Numbered from the stretch's first letter, positions 1-6,032 are shown. The stretch: 10,978 nucleotides of DNA from Planctomycetota bacterium (GCA_030598065.1 JAUVQR010000027.1:1-10978), one strand, 5' to 3'. A program made the numbers and translations. The notes: generated by a model from the sequence alone, not told the origin.

Positions 1-2
1 GC

Positions 3-305
3 TACGTGGTCACCGCGAGTCTCATACTGTTTGCCGTCTCTACCGCCATAAGCTGGTCGTATTACGGCGACCGCTGCGCCCAGTATCTGTTCGGGCCCGC
101 GGCGCTGTTCCCTTACCGGTGCGTCTACCTCGCGTTCTTGTTCCTCGGGGCCATGACGCAACTGCGGTTCGTGTGGGGCTTTTCCGACATCGCCAACGGG
201 ATGATGGCCTTCCCGAACTTGATTGCAATTATAGCGCTCAGCCCGGTAGTGGTGTATCTCACCAGGGACTATTTCTCCCGGCACCATAAGAGGATACGCC
301 GATGA
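3..305 (+). CDS. Sodium:alanine symporter (AGCS family), C-terminal fragment
   Basis: This is the last 100 residues of a secondary transporter of the AGCS family, which couples Na+ (or H+) entry to uptake of alanine or glycine across the cytoplasmic membrane. The coding frame is open to the window edge, so the gene starts upstream. The segment is strongly hydrophobic, with about three helices. It carries the family's C-terminal signatures: SWSYYGDRC near the beginning, then VWGFSDIANGMMAFPNLIA, then a short basic tail ending in KRIRR. The stop codon overlaps the next start in an ATGA arrangement, which implies translational coupling with the following membrane protein. The family call is by recognition of these motifs. 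The substrate cannot be told from the fragment. Confidence 0.88.
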   Translation, partial: YVVTASLILFAVSTAISWSYYGDRCAQYLFGPAALFPYRCVYLAFLFLGAMTQLRFVWGFSDIANGMMAFPNLIAIIALSPVVVYLTRDYFSRHHKRIRR

Positions 306-739
306 AACGCTCCGTTATCCATACAGATATGCGCCGACCCGGCAGGCTTGTGGCGGGTTTTACCACCTTCATGGTAGTGACGGCCGGCTGCATCGGCGTC
401 CTGCTGTTCGTCTTTGAACAGGTGAACGCGCTAACCGTCTTGAACGCCGTAATCCTGCTGTTCGTGTTCATCATTGGTTTAATGAAGGTCAACCCGACCG
501 GCTGGTACGGCGTGGTGTACGGCTCCGCGGCCAACGCCCTGGTGTTCTTTATCTCCTACTGCCTTGTCGTTAACGACTATGAGATTAATTACATGTACGC
601 CATCGGCTTCGCGGTCTGCATGTTCACGGTGGGGTATTACGCCAGGGTACCCGTCCAGGAGCTACACGGCCTGTCCAAGGGCCCCGACCGGCTTGAAAAG
701 GAAGATTTCCCGCATATTACAAAGGAAGAGGTGATGTGA
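302..739 (+). CDS. Hypothetical four-helix membrane protein coupled to the AGCS transporter
   Basis: I do not recognise the family. The 145-residue product has a short basic N-terminus (about 1-15), four hydrophobic segments at roughly 17-39, 43-63, 70-91 and 96-115, and a charged, probably cytosolic tail of about 30 residues ending in KEEVM. Positive residues near the start suggest a cytosolic N-terminus. The ATG overlaps the transporter stop by 4 bases and has an AAGAGGA ribosome site around 288-294, so the two genes are almost certainly co-translated. It could be an accessory subunit of the transporter or an unrelated passenger; nothing in the sequence decides this. There are no metal-binding or catalytic motifs that I can see. 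Confidence 0.75.
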   Translation: MKRSVIHTDMRRPGRLVAGFTTFMVVTAGCIGVLLFVFEQVNALTVLNAVILLFVFIIGLMKVNPTGWYGVVYGSAANALVFFISYCLVVNDYEINYMYAIGFAVCMFTVGYYARVPVQELHGLSKGPDRLEKEDFPHITKEEVM

Positions 740-804
740 GGTTCCGAACCGCCAACCTCCAGAGCCACAGTCTGGTTACCCCCCCCCTTGGCGCAATTTC
801 CTAA
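740..804. other. Non-coding spacer with a nine-C run
   Basis: No gene is seen here. Features are a small perfect palindrome, GGTTC-C-GAACC (740-750), just after the upstream stop codon, and a run of nine C residues at 779-787. The palindrome lacks a T-tract, so I do not call it a terminator. The C run is a likely spot for slippage or sequencing error. Confidence 0.6.
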
Positions 805-930
805 TGGAGTCCGACCCTGAGCCGTGGTAGCGTTTTAGCTGATACGACACTATTATTCCTGACAAAAGTGCTTGTAGAGCGGTGGCTCAGGAGGTATAAC
901 ATGCTTAGGCCACAGGGCTCGCTGGTTTCA
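805..930 (+). pseudogene. Possible transposase C-terminal fossil (IS3-like integrase core end)
   Basis: A frame open from 805 (after a stop at 802) encodes KVLVERWLRRYNMLRPQGSL in its later part (865-924). This resembles the end of rve-type transposases of the IS3 family, whose C-terminus commonly reads ERW-x-x-x-YN-x-x-RPH-x-SL. Here the usual His of RPH is Gln. Nothing recognisable as the catalytic DDE core lies upstream, and the reading after about 930 loses similarity, so this would be a short remnant. I see no terminal inverted repeats or target duplications. The match is by eye over about 20 residues, hence the modest confidence. Confidence 0.4.
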
Positions 931-964
931 AGGACTGTCGATAATAATACTGAGGAGGGGAATT

Positions 965-1066
965 ATGCCGTCTATCAAGAAAATCGTAATAGCCATTGTC
1001 GTGATATTTGTCTTACTTACAGTGCTGGAGCTAATGGGCATAATAGACTACTGCCCGGCAATATAG
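965..1066 (+). CDS. Small single-pass membrane peptide (33 residues)
   Basis: A short gene starts at ATG 965 and ends at TAG 1064-1066. A near-perfect ribosome site (GAGGAGGGG, 952-960) sits 4-6 bases upstream. The peptide begins MPSIKK, followed by an uninterrupted hydrophobic stretch of about 20 residues (IVIAIVVIFVLLTVLELMGI) and a short tail IDYCPAI containing one Cys. Two lysines before the helix predict the N-terminus inside the cell. Strong initiation signals plus a clean positive-inside transmembrane pattern make chance unlikely, although I recognise no family. The frame one base over (from ATG 901, which has its own AGGAGG) gives a low-quality polar peptide that I think is not real. 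A weak hairpin ATGC-AGCG-GCAT followed by GTTTTTA (1071-1088) lies just downstream. Confidence 0.55.
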   Translation: MPSIKKIVIAIVVIFVLLTVLELMGIIDYCPAI

Positions 1067-1398
1067 CTTGATGCAGCGGCATGTTTTTATCTGGCGATGA
1101 GTTAAAGCCCCTTTCAGCGGTCTTTTCCGCTTCGGGTGTTATATGGCCATCCTCGTGACGGAAGATGTGCCATGCATGATGTTCCTCTATTTCACCGCCA
1201 GGGTGACTGCGAAACACGTTCTTCTCGTTTACGTCTGTGTCTGCGTCTACGTCTGCATCTACGCCGTCGGGGGCAACAATCTTAATCCCTGACACCTTTT
1301 TCTGTAGCTGGGAGACATATCGCCACGTTAGCCAACCTCCCGGCGCTAACCAGGGGGCTGGTCCGTCCCTTGCATGACTCACATTACTTCCCCGAAGA
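1067..1398. other. Gene-poor interval
   Basis: No gene can be supported in these 332 bases. A minus-strand frame spans most of it, but it has no ribosome site and its translation is low-complexity in the middle. The region holds a small hairpin (AGCGG-TCTTTT-CCGCT, 1116-1131), a GTCTRY-type tandem repeat (1231-1263), and an inverted repeat GTTAGC-N12-GCTAAC (1327-1350). It ends at a promoter for the cytochrome gene. Confidence 0.6.
1231..1263. repeat. Imperfect GTCTGC/GTCTAC hexamer repeat
   Basis: About five tandem units of the form GTCTGC, GTCTAC or GTCTGT run through this stretch, in step with codons (Val/Ser-type on plus, Val-Asp/Ala-Asp on minus). A related copy occurs at 6586-6604 in another intergenic gap. 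Both copies are followed a few bases later by a similar CAACAAT or ACAATAC sequence, so they look like members of one dispersed element. Confidence 0.6.
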
Positions 1399-1426
1399 TT
1401 GACTTCGTATGCAATCCGCATAAAAT
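1399..1426 (+). promoter_or_regulatory. Sigma70-like promoter of the triheme cytochrome gene
   Basis: TTGACT (1399-1404) and TAAAAT (1421-1426) are separated by 16 bases, each differing from consensus by one base. A start near 1433 would leave a leader of about 60 bases before the TTG start at 1495. Confidence 0.6.
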
Positions 1427-1494
1427 GAAGGTTATAGTGTGATTATTGCTCATAATCCCTTGTCTCCAAGATTCTGACTGAAGGAGGGTCTCTC

Positions 1495-2253
1495 TTGCTT
1501 CGCATCTCAACACCACATGGGTTTCTTTTGCCTGGAATTCTGTTGTTTTTCAGCCTGGTTTTTCTTCCCTCAACTACCGTGCAGGGTACGGTAGAGACAG
1601 CGGCGAAGGTCTCTCTGGTCGACGTCAAATGCTCCAAATGCCACACGCTGAGGCGAATATTCCTGATGCCGAGGCCGGAGAACGAATGGCCCGAGACGAT
1701 ACAGAGGATGGCGGATAAGAACCCCCAATGGATAAGCGCAGAAGAGGTGAAGCTGATTGAGGAAGAGATTCTCAGCACGCGGTCCGACCGGGTTAAGGCC
1801 ATCACCGACGAGCGGCAGGATTATGATGACGCGAGGCTGCTGTTCATAGACCGCTGTTCTTCATGCCATTCTGTAAACAGGGTGCTGCTCAAGGCCAAGA
1901 CGCCTGCGGAGTGGAAAGAGACGGTGGAGCGTATGCGCTCGGAAGCAAGGGACTGGATATCCAAGGAGGATGGCGACCGGATAGCGGCACTATTGGCAAA
2001 AAGGGCGGAGATACTGAAGGAAGACAAGGGGGGCGATATATTTGTGTCAAAATGCCTTGTCTGCCACCCCGGTGAGAGAATCCTTCTGGAGACCCACGAC
2101 AAGACCGGATGGCAGGCGATTGTGACCAAGATGCGCGCTATAGCGCGAGACAACCTTCCCATGGCAAGGTTCGGCAACGAAGAGGCCAAGATGATAGTAG
2201 ACCTCCTGGTGAAGACGCAGGGGCCGGAGAGCCGAAAAAAGCCCGGCGGCTGA
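1495..2253 (+). CDS. Exported triheme cytochrome c
   Basis: The 252-residue product should be an electron carrier outside the cytoplasm. A signal sequence covers about residues 1-31: a short basic start, then a hydrophobic run LLPGILLFFSLVFLP. Three CxxCH haem c sites follow at 46-50 (CSKCH), 121-125 (CSSCH) and 187-191 (CLVCH). Each lies in a unit of about 70 residues with the same layout: CxxCH, then R-hydrophobic-L, a Trp about 15-16 residues later, and a Met (72, 147, 213) that could be the distal iron ligand. Such units recall the cytochrome domains of quinohemoprotein amine dehydrogenase and similar sensors. The start is TTG, supported by AAGGAGGG (1481-1488) six bases upstream; no in-frame ATG precedes the signal sequence. 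The gene stands alone behind its own promoter. Partner and potential are unknown. Confidence 0.85.
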   Translation: MLRISTPHGFLLPGILLFFSLVFLPSTTVQGTVETAAKVSLVDVKCSKCHTLRRIFLMPRPENEWPETIQRMADKNPQWISAEEVKLIEEEILSTRSDRVKAITDERQDYDDARLLFIDRCSSCHSVNRVLLKAKTPAEWKETVERMRSEARDWISKEDGDRIAALLAKRAEILKEDKGGDIFVSKCLVCHPGERILLETHDKTGWQAIVTKMRAIARDNLPMARFGNEEAKMIVDLLVKTQGPESRKKPGG

Positions 2254-2275
2254 CCCTTACTTCGCGTGCCGCCGG
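2235..2275 (-). terminator. Intrinsic terminator of the ychF-like gene
   Basis: CCGGCGGC (2243-2250) and GCCGCCGG (2268-2275) form a perfect 8-bp stem with a 17-base loop. On the minus strand the stem is followed after two bases by TTTTTT (complement of 2235-2240), the classic arrangement. It lies just past the stop of the minus-strand GTPase gene and over the last codons of the convergent cytochrome gene. The plus direction has no T-tract. Confidence 0.75.
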
Positions 2276-2297
2276 TCTACGATAAGGCGCCGGGGAT

Positions 2298-3374
2298 TTA
2301 CACGTTAAATCTAAAGTCAATCATGTCTCCGTCCTGGACCTGGTAGGCCTTACCCTCAAGTCTTACAAGCCCTTTTTTTCTGGCTTCCGCAATCGAGCCA
2401 TACTCGTTAAAATCCTTATACGAAACCACTTCTGCCCTTATGAACCCTCTTTCGATATCAGAGTGTATCTTGCCTGCCGCCTTTTTCGCGCTGGTGCCAT
2501 GTTCTACCGTCCACGCCCTAACCTCGTCCTTTCCTACCGTAAGAAAGGATATAAGGCCAAGGTGTCGGTAGCAGAGATGGATGAGACGGTACATCGTCGG
2601 CTCCTCAATGCCGAGGTCCTCCAGGAAAGCCTTCGCCTCCTCCTCGCCCAACTGAGCAATCTCCATCTCAATCTTGCCCGCTGACGCTATTACGGGAAGC
2701 CCGAATTTCTCTTTTATGGGTGTTTCCGCGGGGTCATGCTTCTTGACAAAATCTTCATGCACGTTCAAAAGCATTACCTCAGGCTTTATCGAGATGAACT
2801 GCAGGTGCCTCAGTGCAACCTTCTCGTCATCGGTAAAGTCAAACTTCCTCAGTGGCGTCTCCTGCTCCAGCGCGTCCTTACAGCGCAGCAGCACCGCCCT
2901 TTCTTCCTCGTTTACCAGCTGCTTCTTGCCCTTTTTCTCCAGTTCCCCCATCCTCTGCAGCCGCGTCTCAACCAGTTCAAGGTCGGAGAAGACAAGTTCC
3001 ACCTCAACCGTCCCCGCGTCTCCCTGCGGGTCTACGTTACCCGATGGGTGCGCTACCGATTCATCCTCAAAGGCCCTAATGACATGCACCACGGCGTCAA
3101 CGTCCTTAATCATCTCCAGCGCCTTCCTGTTCTGCCGGACGTCTCCCTTTGTTATGCCAAGGTAGTCAATGTACTCAACGGTCGCGTGAACCACCTTTTT
3201 TGGCTTATATATGCCGGCCAGGACCTCCAGCCGCGCGTCCGGCACCTTTACAACGCCGAGATGCGGCTCCGCCTCCTGCGTGGGATAGTTTGTCACTGAG
3301 ACGTCTTGCCCCGTAAGGGCGTTGAAGATGGTGCTCTTGCCTGAGTTTGCCAGTCCTATCAGACCAATCTTCAT
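2298..3374 (-). CDS. YchF-type (Obg family) GTPase/ATPase with TGS domain, divergent
   Basis: This 358-residue protein belongs to the YchF branch of Obg-like P-loop NTPases, which associate with ribosomes and in E. coli prefer ATP; usual length is about 363. The start is ATG at 3374, with AGAGG upstream; a longer frame reaching 3536 would add 54 residues with no homology. Visible motifs are the P-loop GLANSGKS (7-14), DYLG in the G3 position (70-73), the family segment HPSGNVDP, NVHE (204-207) in place of NKxD, and a C-terminal TGS domain (about 274-358) with YKDFNEYGS and GDMIDFRF. The P-loop is normally GLPNVGKS, and the G3 region differs from typical YchF, so this may be a paralogue rather than the housekeeping copy. 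It lies downstream of a DUF151 gene and a tRNA-Ser on the same strand and ends at an intrinsic terminator. Confidence 0.85.
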   Translation of the reverse strand: MKIGLIGLANSGKSTIFNALTGQDVSVTNYPTQEAEPHLGVVKVPDARLEVLAGIYKPKKVVHATVEYIDYLGITKGDVRQNRKALEMIKDVDAVVHVIRAFEDESVAHPSGNVDPQGDAGTVEVELVFSDLELVETRLQRMGELEKKGKKQLVNEEERAVLLRCKDALEQETPLRKFDFTDDEKVALRHLQFISIKPEVMLLNVHEDFVKKHDPAETPIKEKFGLPVIASAGKIEMEIAQLGEEEAKAFLEDLGIEEPTMYRLIHLCYRHLGLISFLTVGKDEVRAWTVEHGTSAKKAAGKIHSDIERGFIRAEVVSYKDFNEYGSIAEARKKGLVRLEGKAYQVQDGDMIDFRFNV

Positions 3375-3539
3375 CTCTATCCAAACCTCTTTTCTTGATT
3401 GGTTGCGTCGTTCTTTGTCACTTCCCGGCCCTCGCAAAAAAAGACAAGACTCCAAGCTCCATTGAACAACTACCGGGAGAGTACTCATGGGAACATAGGT
3501 GGGAGACGTTACTTCTTCTACAGATACAGAAGGCAAATA

Positions 3540-3628
3540 TGGCGGAGGGAGTAGGATTCGAACCCACGGTGCGCGAAGCGCACAGCAGTTTTCAAGACTG
3601 CCGCCTTAGTCCACTCGGCCATCCCTCC
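3540..3628 (-). tRNA. tRNA-Ser (anticodon UGA), CCA encoded
   Basis: On the minus strand the gene begins GGAGGGATGGCCGAGTGG and folds as a class II tRNA. The 7-bp acceptor stem pairs 3622-3628 with 3544-3550. The anticodon loop CTTGAAA (3590-3596) is closed by GCAGT/ACTGC and puts UGA at 3592-3594. A long variable arm GTGCGC-TTC-GCGCAC and a T arm containing GGTTCGAATCC follow. The discriminator base is G (3543), as expected for serine, and CCA is encoded at 3540-3542. It reads UCA and other UCN codons. The first base directly abuts the stop codon of the upstream DUF151 gene, and I see no separate tRNA promoter, so it is probably cut from a shared transcript. Confidence 0.97.
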
Positions 3629-4039
3629 TCAGGGGCATTTCCACCTGCAGACCTCGTCAAGAACCTTCTCTTCCACGAATATCGGCGTCTTCCTCTGCAT
3701 CGCGATGGCGATAGCGTCGCTGGGGCGGGAGTCTATCTCTACCAGCTCTTTATCGCCGCTTCTATGCACCAGCAGCTTGGCATAAAAGGTGTTGTTTTTC
3801 AGGTCGTTAATGATAACCTGCGAGAGTCCAGCCCCAAGTTCTTCTATAATACTGTTTACGAGGTCATGTGTCAGTGGTCTTGGCGTCGGTATCTCTTTTA
3901 CCGCCCGGTCTATGGCCCACGCCTCGTGAAGACCGATGACTATGGGAAAACTCCGTTGTCCGTCGGACTCCTTCAGCACTATAACCTGGTGGTCGCTGGT
4001 CTCGGAAATCATTATCCTGGCCAACTCCATCTTAACCAT
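3629..4039 (-). CDS. Bifunctional nuclease family protein (DUF151/BFN)
   Basis: The product is 136 residues, a usual size for the DUF151 family; plant and archaeal members have nuclease activity, but bacterial roles are not well defined. Family features are an N-terminal strand region MELARIMISETSDHQVIVLK, the segment FPIVIGLHEA (31-40), and the signature EIDSRPSDAIAIA (101-113). The start is ATG at 4039, with AGGAG eight bases upstream. A longer frame to 4114 is excluded because it would run across the promoter at 4083-4110. The stop codon TGA (3629-3631) is immediately followed by the first base of tRNA-Ser. The gene is divergent from the sulfur-relay operon and shares its upstream region. 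Confidence 0.87.
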   Translation of the reverse strand: MVKMELARIMISETSDHQVIVLKESDGQRSFPIVIGLHEAWAIDRAVKEIPTPRPLTHDLVNSIIEELGAGLSQVIINDLKNNTFYAKLLVHRSGDKELVEIDSRPSDAIAIAMQRKTPIFVEEKVLDEVCRWKCP

Positions 4040-4082
4040 AACCGTTGCTCCTAAGGGACTTGCGTACCTATTGCTTTCTGCA

Positions 4083-4110
4083 ATTCTAGCATTGAGTGTG
4101 GCACTGTCAA
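4083..4110 (-). promoter_or_regulatory. Sigma70-like promoter for DUF151-tRNA-Ser-(ychF-like)
   Basis: On the minus strand, a perfect TTGACA (complement of 4105-4110) is followed after 16 bases by TAGAAT (complement of 4083-4088). A start near 4076 gives a leader of about 37 bases containing the AGGAG site. Confidence 0.72.
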
Positions 4111-4120
4111 CCATCTTTTA

Positions 4121-4163
4121 CAATTAAAAATTGGTTGATAAAATGCTCTTTTTCTGCTAAAGT
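4121..4163 (+). promoter_or_regulatory. Probable promoter of the tusA-led operon, with a small palindrome
   Basis: TTGATA (4135-4140), 17 bases, then TAAAGT (4158-4163) form a plausible plus-strand promoter about 50 bases ahead of the first TusA-like start. Between this and the divergent minus-strand promoter lies the AT-rich palindrome CAATT-AAA-AATTG (4121-4133), a possible operator. The -10 match is only moderate. Confidence 0.45.
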
Positions 4164-4217
4164 TCAGATTTGTACAAGCTGTTGGATTTTCGACACTCTA
4201 AAATGATGGGGGTCACC

Positions 4218-4475
4218 GTGGCAGATACCGCCAAAGACGTTATAGCACATCGTAAGATAGACCTGAAAGGCGAGGTGTGCCCTTACACCTTTGTGAAATC
4301 AAAGCTTGCGCTGGAAGACATGGAGGTCGGCGAGGTGCTTGAGGTGGTGGTAGACCACGAGCCTGCCGCCGAGAACGTACCCAAGAGTATGAAAAACGAG
4401 GGGCAAACGGTGCTAGCCGTAGAAAAGATAAACGATGCCGAGTGGAAGATGGTATTCAAGAAGGAGACGGATTAG
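4218..4475 (+). CDS. TusA-like sulfur carrier protein (first copy)
   Basis: TusA/SirA-family proteins are small cytosolic sulfur carriers that hold sulfane sulfur as a persulfide on one Cys. Counting from GTG 4218 the protein has 85 residues, with the family start IDLKGEVCPYT (14-24). Cys21 is the expected carrier residue. The family motif CPxP is CPYT here, so the second Pro is lost. Further family features are LEVVVDHEPAAENVP and the closing WKMVF. GTG 4218 is preferred because a G-rich site (4206-4212) precedes it and the length then matches the second TusA-like copy. ATG at 4203 or 4206 and TTG at 4170 are in frame but lack such a site. It is the first gene of the run, three bases ahead of the E1-like gene. 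Confidence 0.88.
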   Translation: MADTAKDVIAHRKIDLKGEVCPYTFVKSKLALEDMEVGEVLEVVVDHEPAAENVPKSMKNEGQTVLAVEKINDAEWKMVFKKETD

Positions 4476-4478
4476 GGT

Positions 4479-5282
4479 ATGGAGTTTTCAGAAGAACAGA
4501 TAAAGCACTATTCCAGGCACATCATCTTGAACGAGGTGGGTGGAAGGGGGCAGAAGAAACTGCTCAATTCCAAGGTCTTTCTGGTCGGTGCCGGCGGGCT
4601 GGGCTCACCGGCCGCATTCTACCTGGCGGCAGCCGGTGTAGGGACCTTGGGCATAGTGGACGACGACGACGTTGACCACTCAAACCTTCAGCGCCAGATC
4701 CTCCATACGTACAAGGACGTAGGTTTCCCGAAGACCCTGTCCGCGAAGGCCACCTTAGAGGCCATAAACCCGGACGTGGAGGTGGTTCCCTATACGCAAC
4801 GGCTCACTTCGGAAAACGCAATGGATATTATAAAGGATTACGACGTCATCCTTGACGGCTCCGACAACTTTCCCACAAGATACCTTGTCAATGACGCCTG
4901 TGTGCTGATGGGGAAGCCACTTTCCCACGGCTCTATATTTAAGTTTGAAGGGCAGGCCACTACTATCGTACCCGGCGAGACGCCCTGCTACAGGTGTCTT
5001 TTTGAGGAGCCGCCGCCGGCCGACCTGGTGCCGTCCTGTCAGGAGGCGGGTGTGCTCGGCGTGTTGCCCGGCGTAATAGGGTGTATCCAGGCCACCGAGG
5101 TGATAAAGCTTCTGCTTGGCAAGGGTAAGCTTCTGAAGGGACGGCTGCTGCTCTACAACGCGCTGACCATGGAGTTCAGTAATGTACGAATCCGCAAGAA
5201 CCCCAAATGCCCGGTCTGCGGAGAGAATCCGACTATCAAAGAACTTATAGACTATCAGGAGTTCTGCCAGGTACACTCTTAA
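4479..5282 (+). CDS. MoeB/ThiF/HesA-type E1-like adenylyltransferase
   Basis: Members adenylate the C-terminal Gly of ubiquitin-like sulfur carriers (MoaD, ThiS) so that sulfur can be loaded. The 267-residue protein has the full MoeB core. The ATP-binding loop is GAGGLGSP (37-44), and DDDDVDHSNLQRQ (61-73) includes the conserved Arg. Asp129 falls in DGSDN. Zinc ligands are CYRC (170-173) and CPVC (244-247). Cys187 in SCQEAGVLG lies at the position of the conserved MoeB cysteine. There is no C-terminal rhodanese domain, unlike eukaryotic MOCS3. No protein with a cytosolic C-terminal Gly-Gly is encoded nearby; its neighbours are TusA, DsrE, DsrF and DsrH proteins. Its substrate is therefore unknown. 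It could serve the relay here or act on MoaD/ThiS encoded elsewhere. Confidence 0.92.
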   Translation: MEFSEEQIKHYSRHIILNEVGGRGQKKLLNSKVFLVGAGGLGSPAAFYLAAAGVGTLGIVDDDDVDHSNLQRQILHTYKDVGFPKTLSAKATLEAINPDVEVVPYTQRLTSENAMDIIKDYDVILDGSDNFPTRYLVNDACVLMGKPLSHGSIFKFEGQATTIVPGETPCYRCLFEEPPPADLVPSCQEAGVLGVLPGVIGCIQATEVIKLLLGKGKLLKGRLLLYNALTMEFSNVRIRKNPKCPVCGENPTIKELIDYQEFCQVHS

Positions 5283-5303
5283 CGGAGCATAGGAAACCGC
5301 AAT

Positions 5304-5657
5304 ATGGCAAAGATCGGTATGCTACTGACGCTCGGCCCCTACCAGTATGAGAACTGGGAAACGGCATGCAACATTGCAGACGCTGCCCTCGACAAGGGTT
5401 CTGAGATACAGATGTTTCTTTACCTCGATGGCGTGTATAATCCGATAAAGTTGCAGACCTTTCCGGACATGCCCGTAGTGCCCAAGGACCGCTTTGCAGA
5501 ACTGGTGAAAAAGGGCGCGACTATCATCGCCTGCGGAGTTTGCGTGAACGCCCGCGGCCTTGAAAAGGGTAAGGACTACATCGAAGGCGTGACGGTAGGC
5601 GGGCTGCCGGACTTTGCCGAGATGGTAAGTGAAGTGGACCGTCTTATCACTTTATAA
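5304..5657 (+). CDS. DsrE/TusD-like sulfur transfer protein
   Basis: At 117 residues this fits the DsrE/TusD subunit of the cytosolic DsrEFH (TusDCB) hexamer, which passes sulfane sulfur from TusA to DsrC/TusE. The fold begins with a beta strand, IGMLLTLGPY. The family core GATIIACGVCVNARGL (71-86) contains Cys77 and Cys80; one of these, most likely Cys80 by its place before the Arg-Gly, corresponds to the catalytic cysteine of TusD/DsrE. Cys22 is an extra. The next two genes match the DsrF and DsrH subunits in the usual order, which strengthens the call. The stop is followed by AAGGAG for the next gene, so the subunits are co-translated. Confidence 0.87.
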   Translation: MAKIGMLLTLGPYQYENWETACNIADAALDKGSEIQMFLYLDGVYNPIKLQTFPDMPVVPKDRFAELVKKGATIIACGVCVNARGLEKGKDYIEGVTVGGLPDFAEMVSEVDRLITL

Positions 5658-5667
5658 GGAGCTTCCA

Positions 5668-6018
5668 GTGGCACAGCGGAAAGTGCTGGTAACGTTGAAC
5701 CAGGCCCCCTTTGGCAACATCTTTTACACCGAAGGGTTGAGAGCCGCGGTGGGAGTTACAAGCGGCATTGACGAGAACATAGTCGTTGTGGCCTATATCG
5801 GTGACGGCGTTTACTTTACCCTCCACGGAGTAGACAGGAACGACACGGAGAGGTATTTTTCCACCCTCCAAAAGCAGGGCAGCAAGATGATCGTGGAAAA
5901 AGAATCCCTTAAAGAGCGCGGACTCAAGGAGAGGGATGTTGCCACCGACTTCGAGATACTTTCACGGAAGGAGCTTTCGGCGGAAATCCAGGCGGCAGAC
6001 TTTGTAATGGACTTTTAG
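5668..6018 (+). CDS. DsrF/TusC-like subunit
   Basis: The product is 116 residues from GTG 5668, which has AAGGAG (5656-5661) six bases upstream; an in-frame ATG at 5629 lies within the previous gene and has no such site. The N-terminal strand KVLVTLNQAPFGNIFYTEGLR and the central VVVAYIGDGVYFTL match the DsrF/TusC layout (a small-residue helix, then GDGV). There is no cysteine in the whole protein, as is common for this structural subunit. It sits between the DsrE-like and DsrH-like genes with gaps of 10 and 14 bases. Role by family: scaffold of the heterohexamer. Confidence 0.82.
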   Translation: MAQRKVLVTLNQAPFGNIFYTEGLRAAVGVTSGIDENIVVVAYIGDGVYFTLHGVDRNDTERYFSTLQKQGSKMIVEKESLKERGLKERDVATDFEILSRKELSAEIQAADFVMDF

Positions 6019-6032
6019 AGGAGAGAACCTTA

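Noticed and set aside
901..1071. Frame from ATG 901 with its own AGGAGG
   Set aside because: It overlaps the better small membrane peptide in another frame, and its translation is polar and featureless; the early part is better read as a transposase remnant.
1017..1421. Minus-strand frame of 134 codons in the gene-poor interval
   Set aside because: No ribosome site, start overlapping the -10 of the cytochrome promoter, low-complexity Val-Asp/Ala-Asp centre from the hexamer repeat, and no recognisable motif.
2224..2253. Cytochrome ends in Gly-Gly, possibly a substrate of the E1-like enzyme
   Set aside because: The cytochrome is exported and has no ubiquitin-like fold, while the E1 is cytosolic; the Gly-Gly is most likely chance.
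2674..3299. Long plus-strand frames of 163 and 187 codons opposite the GTPase gene
   Set aside because: They are antisense shadows of a gene with clear GTPase and TGS motifs; their translations are Ser- or Leu/Arg-rich without domains.
3375..3539. N-terminal extension of the YchF-like protein back to 3536
   Set aside because: The extra 54 residues lack homology, and the canonical start MKIGLIGL with a ribosome site is at 3374.
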